Below, piece by piece: positions 12,821-24,325 of a stretch of 64,000 nucleotides of DNA (its first letter is position 1; every line of letters begins with the position of its first letter). A program made the translations under genes and the position numbers. The notes below the pieces were generated by a model that did not search any database, was not told the origin of the DNA, and worked only from the letters and a program-made list of their open reading frames with translations. The stretch covers positions 1,332,427-1,396,426 of the forward strand of contig JANPYM010000010.1 of assembly GCA_025890175.1 (NCBI GenBank), in the 5' to 3' direction. This DNA comes from Ciborinia camelliae (lineage: Eukaryota > Ascomycota > Leotiomycetes > Helotiales > Sclerotiniaceae).

Positions 12821-13930
12821 ACTTTTGATATGGTTTGGGATTTAGCATTTCGACGATTGTTTTCCGACCCTCGAGACTTATCGAATATCATAGCTTTCCT
12901 GGAGGCTGATAAAACCGTGGAAGAATTGTTTACCATGGGACCAGAGGCAACAATCGAAAAGAGACCGGTCCAACTGTTGGTCTATTTGGTGTAAAAAATG
13001 TATACTCTGCAGATTATCGACCAATATTTTAAGTTCAACAAGTCATAAGAATATTTCGAGGGCGTCATCTACTTGACCGACACCAAGCAGGCACTTCTGG
13101 TGTGCTTTTGGACTACGCACCGCGAATTCCAACGACATGTTTTATATTCTCTTGATCTCGACCTCGATCAACGAACGAAGGTATTTCAACAGGCTTTCAC
13201 CATAGTCAAGGCAGCTTTCCCACGACAGAACATCGATTTTCGCGGTGATACTAGTATTTCCCTTATCAACAAGAAATACTTGCCGCACTTGTCAAGTCTC
13301 TATGCTGCGTTTCTTGGGGATATTTCATATAGATCATGGTGTTTGCTGGCTTCAACAAATCGCCATGTCGGGGGCTGATGTACTATTCCGATATGGTATG
13401 ATAGAACATGGGCGGGGCGGGGCGGATTTGACGAAACCATAGGTGTTCCGGTTTGGCATAATTTATATCTTTCGAGCTCTTGACCCGTGGAATCACTGTT
13501 TTGGAAAATGAACTGGATCCCAAGGCACACTTGACTATTTGGTTCAAGTTTTGGTGGCGATGATATTATTTTTGATTGGAAACATGGGAAAGGCACTGGA
13601 ATGCTACACTGAAGTATTGGAATGTCTATTCAATGATTTAGGAAAGATTCATCATGAAACGCTAAGTAGTCGGTACTGTCTTGCGGTTATTCAGCAGATG
13701 GGTGATCTTGACGTGGCAGAGTATCAAGGTTTTCTCGTCTGTCTTGGCGGTATCTGTTGAAAATTGCTAGATATTTATCGCGGGAGGTTGGCAGCTACAC
13801 AGACATCCTATTTTAATAGAGACCGGAAGATCTTACACGTTCTAAGGATGGACTTCTTCTGCTTTTACGACGGCAAAACAGACTTCGAGAGGCACCTCGT
13901 TACGAGAACCAAGCAAGTACCTAGTCAATG
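12821..13930 (+). pseudogene. Degenerate NLR-type gene (post-NB-ARC helices plus TPR)
   Basis: Fragments in shifting frames recall fungal STAND/NLR proteins. From 12830: MVWDLAFRRLFSDPRDLSNI, then IAFLEADKTVEELF, the region just after an NB-ARC domain; a stop follows near 12992. From about 13070: QRTKVFQQAFTIVKAAFPRQ and KKYLPHLSSLYAAFLG, typical of the linker helices before TPRs. From 13539: NMGKALECYTEVLECLFNDL followed by HHETLSSRYCLAVIQQMGDL, a classic TPR pair. Several stops and frame changes separate these pieces and no start or P-loop is visible, so this is a remnant. NLRs of this kind act in non-self recognition and programmed cell death. The boundaries are approximate. Confidence 0.65.
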
Positions 13931-14278
13931 AGAGGAGTCCACTACGATGCATCTGAAATCCTAAGGGCAGGTCTCAATTGATGAATTTGACCAAGTGGGG
14001 AATATGTCTTTATATGATTTGGATCATGCCACAAAGAATTAAAAATTAAAATCATTTCTATGGTAAGTTCATGATGACGGGTGATCGATGAATAGAGCCA
14101 GTCGTATTCTGAATATGCGTTATTTCTGGTGTAATGATAGCAATGCCGTACGACCATTTACTCCAATGAGGGTCATAAGTGACATGAAAACAGTCTTTAG
14201 CAAAACCTCATATACCATACATGCGTAAAAATACCTTCCGGTTAAAAAGTCGACTTCTTCTTACATATATAATTCGAT

Positions 14279-16438
14279 TTAAAGAAATGTTTCTCCTTCG
14301 TGAGGACTTCGAGCAGAAAAGGAGTCGGTGAATTCAAGATATGAGCCGTGACCAGATGATGGAATGTTCTTGGGATCTATATTTTTTGATTCAGGAAGTT
14401 CTGTCCTATGAGTTGAAGTGGAAGTCGAATTGGCGGTGCCTGTGCTCACACTCGCTTCGATGGGAACTATTGGCTCGAAGTTGTTATTGGGATGGTTTTC
14501 CTGTAGACTATTGATATCTATGCCCAATTGTGACATATCCATTTCATGCACGCCGGATTCGGAACTTGTCTCGCGTTGACGTATCGACATAGGAACCGGC
14601 TCTGAAAACGCAATTCTCCCTTCTAAATTCGCCATTATCTGTGATCTCGACCTTGTGGGAACACTCAATGTATTTCCCACACTAGCCCCGCCACCACAAC
14701 ACTTCACACCCGTCTCCGGCAAATCAATATCCATGGCCTCTCCATCCACCACTGAATACTTGACATTCAGATGACCATACCCATTAACTAACGCCTTGGC
14801 CCCACTATTACTATTTGCATAATTCAGCAGTGGAGCATTGAAAGCCTTAGCAATTTCTATTGGGCTTTGAGAAAAGGTTCGTCCCAGCTTCCACCATCCT
14901 AAAAAGACTGGGAAAATAGCTGCGCAAGTAACGAGAATGATGGCAACCGCAACAAACAAGTAAGCCCGATGAATCGCATAAACATTCTCGTTGGATGTTT
15001 GTGAGACTGGTACACTTTGGTTAAGACCAATAATCCCATTGTAACCTTTTGGATATCCTGGGGTATCAAGAGCAGCATAAGCCGGGTGTGTGTCGGTGAG
15101 ATTCTTAGCTGTACTAAGAAGCACAAATCGAAAAGAGAGTTCTCTGGCCATGTTCAGTATATCCGGCATGGGATCCGTGAATGTCATGTTTTCGGTCGCA
15201 ATCGACACATTATTGCTGACGTATTGGCTATATATGGGTCCGCCTAGTGATGAATTGTACGTATATGCGTAACCATATAAACTTTGTCTAGCTGTAGTCC
15301 TACAACTAAATCTAGAAAAGAGGGCGAACCAGATTCCCCCAATAGTAGAGCCCCATAATCCTTCGCCGCCCCCGATTTCTGATCCACGAATAATAAGTTT
15401 TTCAGTTACGTTTTGGGTAGGAAGCGGCAATGAGGTGATGGTATCGTTCAACATGAGAAGAGTGTATTTACCAATGTTCTCATAGAGGAGGCATGTATGG
15501 CTCATGAAGCCAGCGTGAATACCTGGTGAGTCTTTATATATCGTAGTGATATTGATCCCGTGCGCACTGAGAATTTGAGCTCCATTTGGCTTGGCCAGTT
15601 GTAATTCACTCTGTTTGATATTGACTGAGAAAACCACAGGATCGGTTGAACTCGCATTTTGTATCGTGGGGATAGAGGTCAACCCACTATCCCATGTAGC
15701 ATTAATATTATAAGGTAAATCTCCAGGTACGAAGCCCGTTGTACAATATGTATCAAAGCCAGCGGCAATAACAGTTGTGTTACAGAGCCCTCCGCAACCC
15801 GAGTTTTTGATAAAGAGATCCTTTCTGCTGTTGTAATCTTGTAATACTGACAATAACGTAGGAGTGTAAAGACCAGTGAGATTCTCCGAGCCTTCTTGGA
15901 GACTAGTCATCAACCCTGTCCCACCATTTACAAAGGGCCCTGGAGATATCGGCAGAAGAAGGGCTTTCGTACTTGAGTAAACCTGTGAGCGAACAGTAGA
16001 TGCTCGTTGGAGAAGAGGACCATCAATGACCACAATAGATGTCAAGAGCGCGGATAGTGCGATCTTATTGAAGTTCTTCCCCGACAACAACGCATTCCAA
16101 ATGCCCTGACCGAAGCTCCAGGAATGATGGAGGTCACTAACATCTGTCCCGTGGAGTGCTTTCAACCACCAGGCAATATTAACAGCCTCGGAAAATGCTA
16201 CCGAGATAAGGATGTTGGCTATTGTTGACATAATCGACAAAAATGTGCTGTTTTGTATTCCCATATTTCCAGAGCTGGATTCGTTGTGCCAGTGCATAAA
16301 ATCATCCACGCGTTTCCCGTCGGATGACAAAAGAACGACCACCACTGAAATTGTGCAGAGAAGTGTCCCAAATAGGGATAAAATCCCTATTATTGGGAAT
16401 GAGGTCCAGAATCCTGATTTCCATGGCGGTAGTTTATT
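14279..16438 (-). CDS. Fungal four-TM membrane protein (DUF3176-like); 5' end unresolved
   Basis: One long exon encodes about 690-720 residues. It has an N-terminal hydrophobic segment (FPIIGILSLFGTLLC...), two further segments (STIANILISVAFSEAVNIAWW and IALSALLTSIVVIDGPLLQRAS), and a large probably extracytoplasmic domain. That domain has several N-glycosylation sequons and cysteines (GCGGLCNTT, DTYCTT). A C-terminal TM segment (AYLFVAVAIILVTCAAIFPV) and a Ser-rich cytoplasmic tail follow. The WW..L.G....DLH..W and GPLLQRAS motifs are typical of a fungal-only membrane family close to DUF3176; function is unknown. Coding character (PPWKSGFWTSFP) runs up to about 16430, but the frame meets a stop at 16439-16441 with no ATG. 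The first in-frame ATG (16297) would remove the first TM helix. A missing first exon or a frameshift is likely. Confidence 0.7.
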   Translation of the reverse strand, partial: NKLPPWKSGFWTSFPIIGILSLFGTLLCTISVVVVLLSSDGKRVDDFMHWHNESSSGNMGIQNSTFLSIMSTIANILISVAFSEAVNIAWWLKALHGTDVSDLHHSWSFGQGIWNALLSGKNFNKIALSALLTSIVVIDGPLLQRASTVRSQVYSSTKALLLPISPGPFVNGGTGLMTSLQEGSENLTGLYTPTLLSVLQDYNSRKDLFIKNSGCGGLCNTTVIAAGFDTYCTTGFVPGDLPYNINATWDSGLTSIPTIQNASSTDPVVFSVNIKQSELQLAKPNGAQILSAHGINITTIYKDSPGIHAGFMSHTCLLYENIGKYTLLMLNDTITSLPLPTQNVTEKLIIRGSEIGGGEGLWGSTIGGIWFALFSRFSCRTTARQSLYGYAYTYNSSLGGPIYSQYVSNNVSIATENMTFTDPMPDILNMARELSFRFVLLSTAKNLTDTHPAYAALDTPGYPKGYNGIIGLNQSVPVSQTSNENVYAIHRAYLFVAVAIILVTCAAIFPVFLGWWKLGRTFSQSPIEIAKAFNAPLLNYANSNSGAKALVNGYGHLNVKYSVVDGEAMDIDLPETGVKCCGGGASVGNTLSVPTRSRSQIMANLEGRIAFSEPVPMSIRQRETSSESGVHEMDMSQLGIDINSLQENHPNNNFEPIVPIEASVSTGTANSTSTSTHRTELPESKNIDPKNIPSSGHGSYLEFTDSFSARSPHEGETFL

Positions 16439-17836
16439 TTAAACCACTTCATACCTATGCTTTGCCATGGCGAGAGACTTGCATCTTAGTTTATGAAATC
16501 AAAATATGTAAAGATAAGATGATTCATTAAACGGAAAGTAAAACATGATGAGAATTTATAGATCAAATCGTCCAGAAAGACTGGGGGCTATCACAATCAA
16601 GACAGGGCCGCTATGGACCACTGCAAAACACGGAAAAGCAAGGCTGCATTTGAAGCGTAATGGTATGAGATGGCCCACACGTATCTTGTCACAATTCTTG
16701 ATCTCGTTCATGAATTCTCGAGAAGGGACAAACCGGTCGCGAAATTGGAAAACTATCCCTGACTCAAGGCATAAGCGAACTTGCAAAATAGTCCCTGGCT
16801 TGTAAGTTGTATCGAGAAAAAAAAAGGGGAGACATGAAGCTTCTCAATAGCACACATCCGTCTAAAGGAACATTATATTTATTTTGGGGTCGAGAAAAGG
16901 AGCAAAATTAGCTTTTGTAGGATGTTGATCCCACTTGTAATTATCACATCTGTAGCGCTGAGTAATCTCAGATTTCTTAAAAGATTTGGGATAAACTGAT
17001 GTGTATGCTGAGGGCCAGGCTCGAGTCTGCCACAAAAAAAAGCCTCGAGCCCGTGGGGGCTATGAGGGATGTATGAAAATATTGATGTCAAGGTGAGGAT
17101 GTTCAGAAATCTGAAGGCTGTGACATCCATTACATCCATTTCGATGCTCCCGGGGGGCGCAATAGGCCGCTTCTTCCACCATACTGGTCAAAAATAAAAT
17201 ACGCTTTATGTGGTTGCGCGTGAGGATGCAAAACCGAGGATTTTCCGGAAGCATGCTGATTTGTCGAAATTGTGATCTTGAAGTCTCACTCTGCACTCTA
17301 CATACACTCAACCAAACATACCTAAGCAAGAGTGTACAAATGAGTTTGAAGTACCATCTTCTGCTAGAAATTAATCGATATATATCGTTATCTTCTTTGT
17401 TACCAGTCAAGATTACACTTGAGGGTCAGCGGGAATGGCAGCTACTATCAATTATTTACAGCTGGCGTGCCGAGCCGTAAGGCTACAACGGCGCCTAACT
17501 TCTCAGCTTCTGAGCCAAGTAACGATTCTCTGGCCCCCTTGCCCAAGTTCTACCCAAGGTTATGCATATCGTGAGTCGGGCACATGAGTCAAGCACAAGA
17601 GCCAAGTTGCTTCGCGGTCGGGTGATTCATCCAATTCAGCCTCTAGTTGAGGCTGTCTGTCTGCTGAAAAGACACCAAATTTTCGTGTCACATTCCTTTA
17701 CTCACTGAAACAAAAACAAAAGATTTATGAACCATTCCATAAATTCTCAACACCTTTCGCGTTATTCTGCGCGTTATTTTGCATCTTCATCTGAATTTTC
17801 ATTCTGTCTGTCATTTCCTAAGGAAGTTTATCAATT
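16439..17836. other. Divergent intergenic region
   Basis: 1.4 kb between divergently transcribed genes, presumably carrying both promoters. Several short open frames have no recognisable content. The stretch just before 17837 is rich in T and C, like a fungal 5' UTR. Confidence 0.4.
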
Positions 17837-19586
17837 ATGACGCCCATCAAATACTACCCGTCGCAAATTGGATCTAAACTCGTTACCCCTTTATCTTTCA
17901 CTGCTTCTCCTATCAAATTGCTTTTTGAGGACTTATGGACCGGAATTATTAACCTCAGATATGCTCCCAATATCTTTTTACCCCTAACTCCAACGCCTTC
18001 TGGTGATCTTTGCGAATTATATCCTTCCCCAAAGAATTTGGGAAATATTGCCTTACATGTTGTTCTGTGCTTTTTGCAATTTTTCTTCTTGCTTTCGATC
18101 CCCATTTGGATATTAATGCCAGTATGGATGGTAGCGATAGGATTTACTATGTTTTGGGCGCTCAACCTCTCAATTTGTTTCATTTTGAATGGATCAAGAC
18201 TGATATCAACGTATGAATCGGCCCCGGAGTATGCCCAAAGAAAGGAAGAACACGCTCATGAGCAATGGATATTCTTGAATGGTGTCTGTGTTGGGTAATT
18301 TCACCGAGTAGTATAGCTTGCTTTCATAGACTGATGGACTGATAGTCGCCACTGGCTCAAATGTGCCGTGAATCGTCTTGCGCTCACTTTTGGCCGCCCG
18401 GTCCTAGGAATCCACAACAGGACGTAAGTATTCATCTTCCAATAGCATACTCCCACTCTATTAACCCGGTGCAGCAACGGCATCATATTTGACGTCCTCG
18501 AATGTCTAATCCAACGCTCTCTCAATTACGCCAGCATGGACATTCGTACCGCCTACCGTATCCTCAAAGGGAAATTATACGACCCCGATATCACTCGAAT
18601 AATTTTTGTTCTCCATTCTCAAGGCGGTATCGAGGGAAGCATGATAATCGACTGGCTTCTCGCCGAAATTCCTCAAGATCTCCTTCAAAAGCTCGAAGTC
18701 TACACATTTGCAACCGCTGCCAACCACTTCAACAACCCGCATCTCCATCTTGTATCTCAGAAAAATGCCTTGGCCCACCCATCATTACCAGCAACTTCGC
18801 TCACGAGAACGATCACTACGCTCTTTTCGAGCTCTAATGGACCCGTAGAACTTCCGCCTACTCGAAATGGGAATGGAAAGACAATCCCACACATTGAGCA
18901 CTACGCCCATACATATGACTTTGTGTCTAGATTTGGCGTTCTTCACTACAACAAAAACTATAGTAATGATACATTCGCACCACGTTTCATGGGAAGAGTA
19001 TTTGAGGTAGAAGGTGTAAGTACCATCGATCTTCTACAAACCCCGGGTTTGGACTTCCTGAGATAATGCTAACGATCTCATGCTCTAGAGCGGTCACATG
19101 TTCGTGCAACACTACCTAGACTGGATGTTCCCGCTCTCCAAATCCCTCCGCAAGCGACTTTCCGGCACCGGCTTAAAAAACGACGGCAAAGGATTAGGCG
19201 GCGGTTGGGAATGGGAGCGCGTCGACGAAGACTCCAGCTTTATGGGAAGTGTTGTGAAAGGGGTTGGGCGCATTAAACCAGAAGATAAACTGGGCAGAGA
19301 AGATTGGGAAGTTTCTTATGTAGGGGATTCAGATGCTGATGAAGATGAAGATGATGAGATAGTGCCGAGAAGTGGAAAAAATGGCAAGACGAATGCGTCG
19401 TCAGGCTCGAAGAAGAAGGGGAGTCTTGCGGGGGCAACGTTGAAGGAGGAGGGCATCACGTTGACGGATGGGATGACGGATGGGGAGAATAGGAGGGCGA
19501 GGGCTTTTCGGAATAAGATGGAGTTTAAGGTGAAGAATTTGAGTAGATTGTGGTTGTATCGTAATGGGAAAAGTCCTATGAATTAA
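17837..19586 (+). CDS. Membrane-anchored alpha/beta-hydrolase-like protein (524 aa)
   Basis: Four exons fit: 17837-18294, 18346-18423, 18475-19015 and 19089-19586. The introns are 51, 51 and 73 nt, all GT-AG, and the junctions keep frame. Residues about 65-110 form one or two membrane segments. The hydrolase-like core begins near residue 153 (HWLKCAVNRLALTFGRPVLG, then IHNRTNGIIFDVL). The nucleophile-elbow-like sequence is IIFVLHSQGGIEG with Ser227. A conserved ATAANHFNN segment and a candidate His region (HIEHYAHTYDFVSRFG) follow. The C-terminus is acidic and low in complexity. The classic GxSxG lacks its first glycine (LHSQG), so catalysis is uncertain; the family resembles DUF676-type lipase-like proteins of ascomycetes. 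It converges on VPS41. Confidence 0.8.
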
Positions 19587-20040
19587 GTGTGGCTGTGGTA
19601 GTTGATTATTTCGTTTGTTAGAAATGGGGTTTGGATACGGTGTTAGATGATTTACACGGGAAAGAAATCTTTGGTTGGACGGGATTTTGAAAAGCTTCTT
19701 TTTAAATTTTGATAGGATTATATTTCACTTTGATGTATTGGTATACCAGTAAGTTTGGGAAATTCGGGGCTGGCGATTTTGGATTTCATTTTTGAGAATG
19801 GCAAGATTACAATTCGGGACAGTGCAGGGACCTTGGGAATCGAAACAATTTTTCATTTTGGTATTATGCAAAACGATAACAGTTCTGAACCGTGAAGGAA
19901 TAATTTTCTCATAAACGCCGAAATGAAGCGGGATATAAATATAGGTATTATTATATTCTGAATTTCATATTCCGCTATGCCTCACTCCAAACCATGCATC
20001 CCATCGCCCCATGATACTATCAAGTTCATGCGTAAACGAA
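19587..20040. other. Convergent 3' intergenic region
   Basis: 454 bp between the stop codons of two convergent genes, AT-rich, presumably holding both 3' UTRs. Nothing else is seen. Confidence 0.5.
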
Positions 20041-23000
20041 TCAAGCGTAAGAATCATCTCCCTTTTCTTTACAGACTGGACAGCCTCCTCTGATTCTATC
20101 CCGTAATAATCTCGCCCTAGTAACCTTCGTCCCAATACTATGGACATTCGTATATCTGCGCTCATCTTCCCCATCGTCAAACCCATCATAAGTAGGATGT
20201 CTTTCTGCATCTGCAGATTGTCGAATCTGGTCTTCACTCTTGCCATAGTTTAGTAGATGCGACAAGTGCCATACGTGACCGCATGCAAACCCGACAAGTG
20301 TCTCCATCTCGCCTTCGTAGAAGGCATTTTTGCAACTAATGCAGTGTGCAGGCTTGTGTTTATGTAACCGTCTTTCTGTAAGCTGTTGAGTTTCGTTGTT
20401 CACCTCGAATTCATGTTCTATGACATCGAATTTGACGCCACGACGTTGACCGGCCCGAAGAGTATTTTGGGCCATTGTAACTTCCCCTCTTAATACTCTT
20501 GCTACCCCTTGTGAAATACTTTCTTGAATTTCGTATTCCTTGATCATTCTACTTAGACCTTCTCTCAAACCCTCGATCTCAAGACCTTCGGGAATTTTTC
20601 GAACTAGTCGAATTGGATCAATTGCCGTTCCAACTTCTTCCAATAATCCACGGATAAATCTGGGTTTATCCATAGAGTATTCAAGAAGATCATCCCAAAG
20701 GTCGGCATCATTCTGAGATTTGGCAAATGATATTGCTTGTGAGACGTCAGCTAGACGGTCAATGATGAGATAGAGAGCACGTTTTGTTTGACCAGTCTTG
20801 GAGTATAGATAAACAAGTTCTGGGATATATGAGTGATTTTCACATTCAAGGGTCGCCTAGGGAGTGTGTTAGCTTATGTGGAACGAAGAGGAGGTTCAAT
20901 ACAAACCTTTTCAAAAGTATAGAAGGTGGAAGACTTTAGAAATTCCATAAGTAGCTCACGATCATATGTTGCAAAGAGCTGTACAGCTAAATCAGCCAGG
21001 CCATCGACGAGCGATCTACTCTCTGCCAACAACCGATCGCGATTCTCGCCTGGAATTTTATCTATACCATCTCCTTTCCAGAGCGAGCTAACGTAGAAGT
21101 AGAGATACAATGGCATTTCTTCTAGCTGATCCACGACAACTTGGGGCCCAACGAGACCATGATGAGCCTCATCAACAAGTAACTGTATAGCTTCAGAGGT
21201 AGTCTCTTTTAATTCTGAGATAGGAGCATGTCGCTTCTGGTCCTTCGAAACGCGAAGCATGATGAGACTGGGGATATCATCCGCAATTGCATCCACCAAA
21301 TGATATTGCTTGATGAGACCCATAGCGGCATCTGCATCCTGGAGCTTGATGTAACATTTCAGGGCCTCGCGAGGTCGGCCGTCAGCCACGTACAGCTTCC
21401 CCAGACTTTCCATGACAATTCGCCAGTCTCTACCTGTTTCGCCATTTTCTACACTATCTTGGCGGACATCACGGTATTTGAGCTGGTTTTCTAGAGCTGT
21501 CGCAACAGCCTTGATATCGAATAAATCGGGCGACCATTGGTCGAGTAACTCCCTAACTCGTGGTAAGTTATGGGTAATGTAATGAGCCAGTACAACTTCG
21601 TAGATTGTTGACGGCAGCGGTGGCGTGATTTGTGCCGTCGGTATAAAGTTAGTAATTTCATCAAATTTATCCTTTCCCGCAAATGTCCAAACCCAATGTT
21701 CCCACCGATCTGATGTACCTAGCACTTTACCACAGATCCTGCCTGCAGTGGTCCAGTCATCATTCTCAATTAGAGATTGAATCCAAAGTTCCCCGATTCT
21801 ACGCTTCTCCTTTTCCACGGAAGAATTAATTAAGCGACTTGCAGATTCTATAGTTGTGCTTTCATTATCGTAGAAGTCATCACTACTCGAGCGCGTTCGA
21901 TCAGGAGTTCCTGGTCCAATCTCAGAGAGCTTTTCAGGAGAGGTCGAAATCACTTCAGGATGCTCATCAATTAATTCCCAGGCCTCTTGGTGTTTTTCAT
22001 GCTCTAACAACCACGCAAGATGGTCCGATAGATCTCGTTTCGTAGCTAAAATACAGTCGTATGGACTTTGAATAAAGATTTTCATCCCTGGCGTAATAAT
22101 ATGAGGATGCGCGGCAGAGACACGATTATGATGGGCAAGTTTCGATTTAATGGAAGTATGCTTGGAGTCACCATCGCCCGTACTTCCGTTGCTGATCACA
22201 CTTGCACTGGAACTAAGGAGTGTTGTAGCGTTGATTGTAGCATTCCACATACCACTGCCCATTCCAGTCAGAGCTTCCAGGGTTCCCCGAGATGTTTGGA
22301 CGACTGGTTGATTTCGAGCCGCAGGCAGCACGCACAAATGGTAATCGCCAGCGGAAAGTCGTTCATAACGGCTGACTGTCAAGCCATCAGTATCGACTTC
22401 TTGAGATGTTCCCAGATCAATAAGACGAAGTTCCGGCGATAGTGCGTTCTGTCGACGTCGTATTCCACCGCTCGGTTCTTTACCCGTTAACGCCATGGAC
22501 GGTTGTGATCTGTGTCCTTTAGGTGTAGCAGATTCTTCATCATCGTCTTCATCAGGTGTAACATAAGCGAGCACAACAAGTATAGTTGGGGTATATAACG
22601 ATAATCCAGAAATAATGCAATCCATCCGTAACCTAAAAATGTTAAAAGGGGCCGGTAATACCGTATAGTAGATCCGAATCACAACTCACATTTTGATGAT
22701 CTCAGCGCTACCAACTGTACGCTCTCCTACGTTTTTTCCAACTCCTGTTCCACCAGGATGCACATTAATCATCCAGATTGTGCCTCCCCATCCAACGACC
22801 AACTTTTCAATTCGCAGTTTATCTCTTGAGGCTTGCAATCTCAATTTTGCCGTGGCCGGGGATACAGTTGAGGCTTCGCGAGCTTTATCATCTTCATCCG
22901 TTTCAAGAGTTTTCTCGTCTATCCACTCGACTCGAGCTTTCCAAACACTGGCCATATCTTCCCATTGTTCCCCATCTGGTCGAGCTATGTGCCCAATTCG

Positions 23001-24093
23001 CTTCCAAGCAGATTCGGTGTCCACACTCTCCAATTGTAGGTTAGACCGCATGATTTTAATACCATGCTCGTTGCTCCATGCGACATATCTTCCTGACAAG
23101 GACCATTTAATGGTATTGATTGTGCCTTCTCCGTAGTGTAACACAGTATCCTTCCCAGCATGCGTTCCCAACCCAATCGTTCCTAGCCAGCCACTTGCAG
23201 TGGCCGCTGCACTTCCAGTAGTAGTAGATGTCGAGCTCGTCCCTGCTTTTCCGCCAACGGTAAGCACCAGATTCCCTGCTAACCCTCCTGATATATATGT
23301 GCGATCATTTTTATAATCCGGCGAAAGACTGACAGCTTGTACAGGTCTTGCAAAATCCCTCAATTGCACATCCTTTACATCAACCAGTGATGCTATGCAG
23401 ACCTTGCCATCAACAGAAGATGTCCCAATGTAGATTGCGTTCGAAGGAGTTTTTGGTACTGCCGGGCCCCCGGGACTTCGAGCTGTATTTGTGGAGGCTT
23501 GGGACGTCATTGATGGAGCTCTTTGCTGTGTATTTGGGGTGTCCGGGTGCACTCGCGATGCAAACCGTTGCACAGCTTCGGGGACCGCTGTAGGTAGCGG
23601 AGGAGGGAAGGGGGAGATGGAAATACTTGTAATCGAAGCGGAGTGGGCATGGTAGTTTCGAATCGACTTGAACGAAGGCAGTGACAATACATGCTGCATA
23701 ATATGTTAGCAGGTTCTTTCAATACAAGGGGGCGATTTGTGACGTACAATATTCCCATTATGTGTACCAATAAACTATAAACAGTTAGCTAAAGAAATCC
23801 AGTCACCGGGGGTAGAGGCTCACCATCTTGTCGCCAGCAACCAGGAAAGTACTTGTAGCATCCCCATTTCTATAAACTGCTCCAAGATGGCTTGTCATCC
23901 GAGCATATTTCAACTTGGGCTCCTCCTCCTCCTCCTCCTCATCTTCATCATCATCCTCATCTTCATCATCATCCTCATCCTCATCCGATTCTGTTTCGAC
24001 GGTCTCATCATCTCCCGTCTCAGTTCCACCTTGACTGGACTCAATGTTGTCCAAATTTTTGGTGTCGCCTTGTTCTTCTGACTCTTCGGCCAT
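20041..24093 (-). CDS. VPS41: Vacuolar sorting protein Vps41 (HOPS subunit), 1280 aa
   Basis: Five exons fit in frame: 23824-24093, 23748-23774, 22690-23693, 20907-22632 and 20041-20856. The introns are 49-57 nt. Vps41 is the HOPS tethering subunit that binds the vacuolar Rab Ypt7 and supports fusion with, and AP-3 transport to, the vacuole. The N-terminus is highly acidic (runs of D and E, residues about 25-60). A WD40-type beta-propeller follows, for example GTHNGNI/HVLSLPSFKSIRNYHAHSASI. The middle is an alpha-solenoid clathrin-repeat region (HLAWLLEHEKHQEAWELIDE). The C-terminus is a RING-H2-like zinc domain starting CISC at about residue 1181, with CGHVWH and a terminal CPVC. Length and order fit fungal Vps41. 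The second exon is a 27-nt microexon encoding FIGTHNGNI. Confidence 0.93.
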
Positions 24094-24325
24094 AACGGCA
24101 GACTCTCACGATCACATTTGCTGTTGTTGTCAAGGGTATGCAGGGGGTAGCTACACCGACGACGTCAATGTCGCTGAAGTTTGGAGCACCTTGGATAACC
24201 GAGTTCTAGGCTTTCGGCAGTAAATTTATTTTCTTGTAATCCCAATAATCTGGTTCAAACCCCTGCAATCATGGACAATTTTCTATACAGTTTATATTAT
24301 ATGCCTAGTAAGGTCTACAATTATT
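24094..24325. promoter_or_regulatory. Bidirectional promoter region, VPS41 / RMD1-like
   Basis: Only 232 bp separate the two start codons (24093 on -, 24326 on +), so both genes must be driven from this interval. It contains AT-rich TATA-like runs near the + strand start. No specific operator is recognised. Confidence 0.5.

Noticed and set aside
24240..24290. tRNA-like GGTTCAAACCC segment
   Set aside because: The arms do not pair and there is no matching D or acceptor stem; no tRNA was found elsewhere either.
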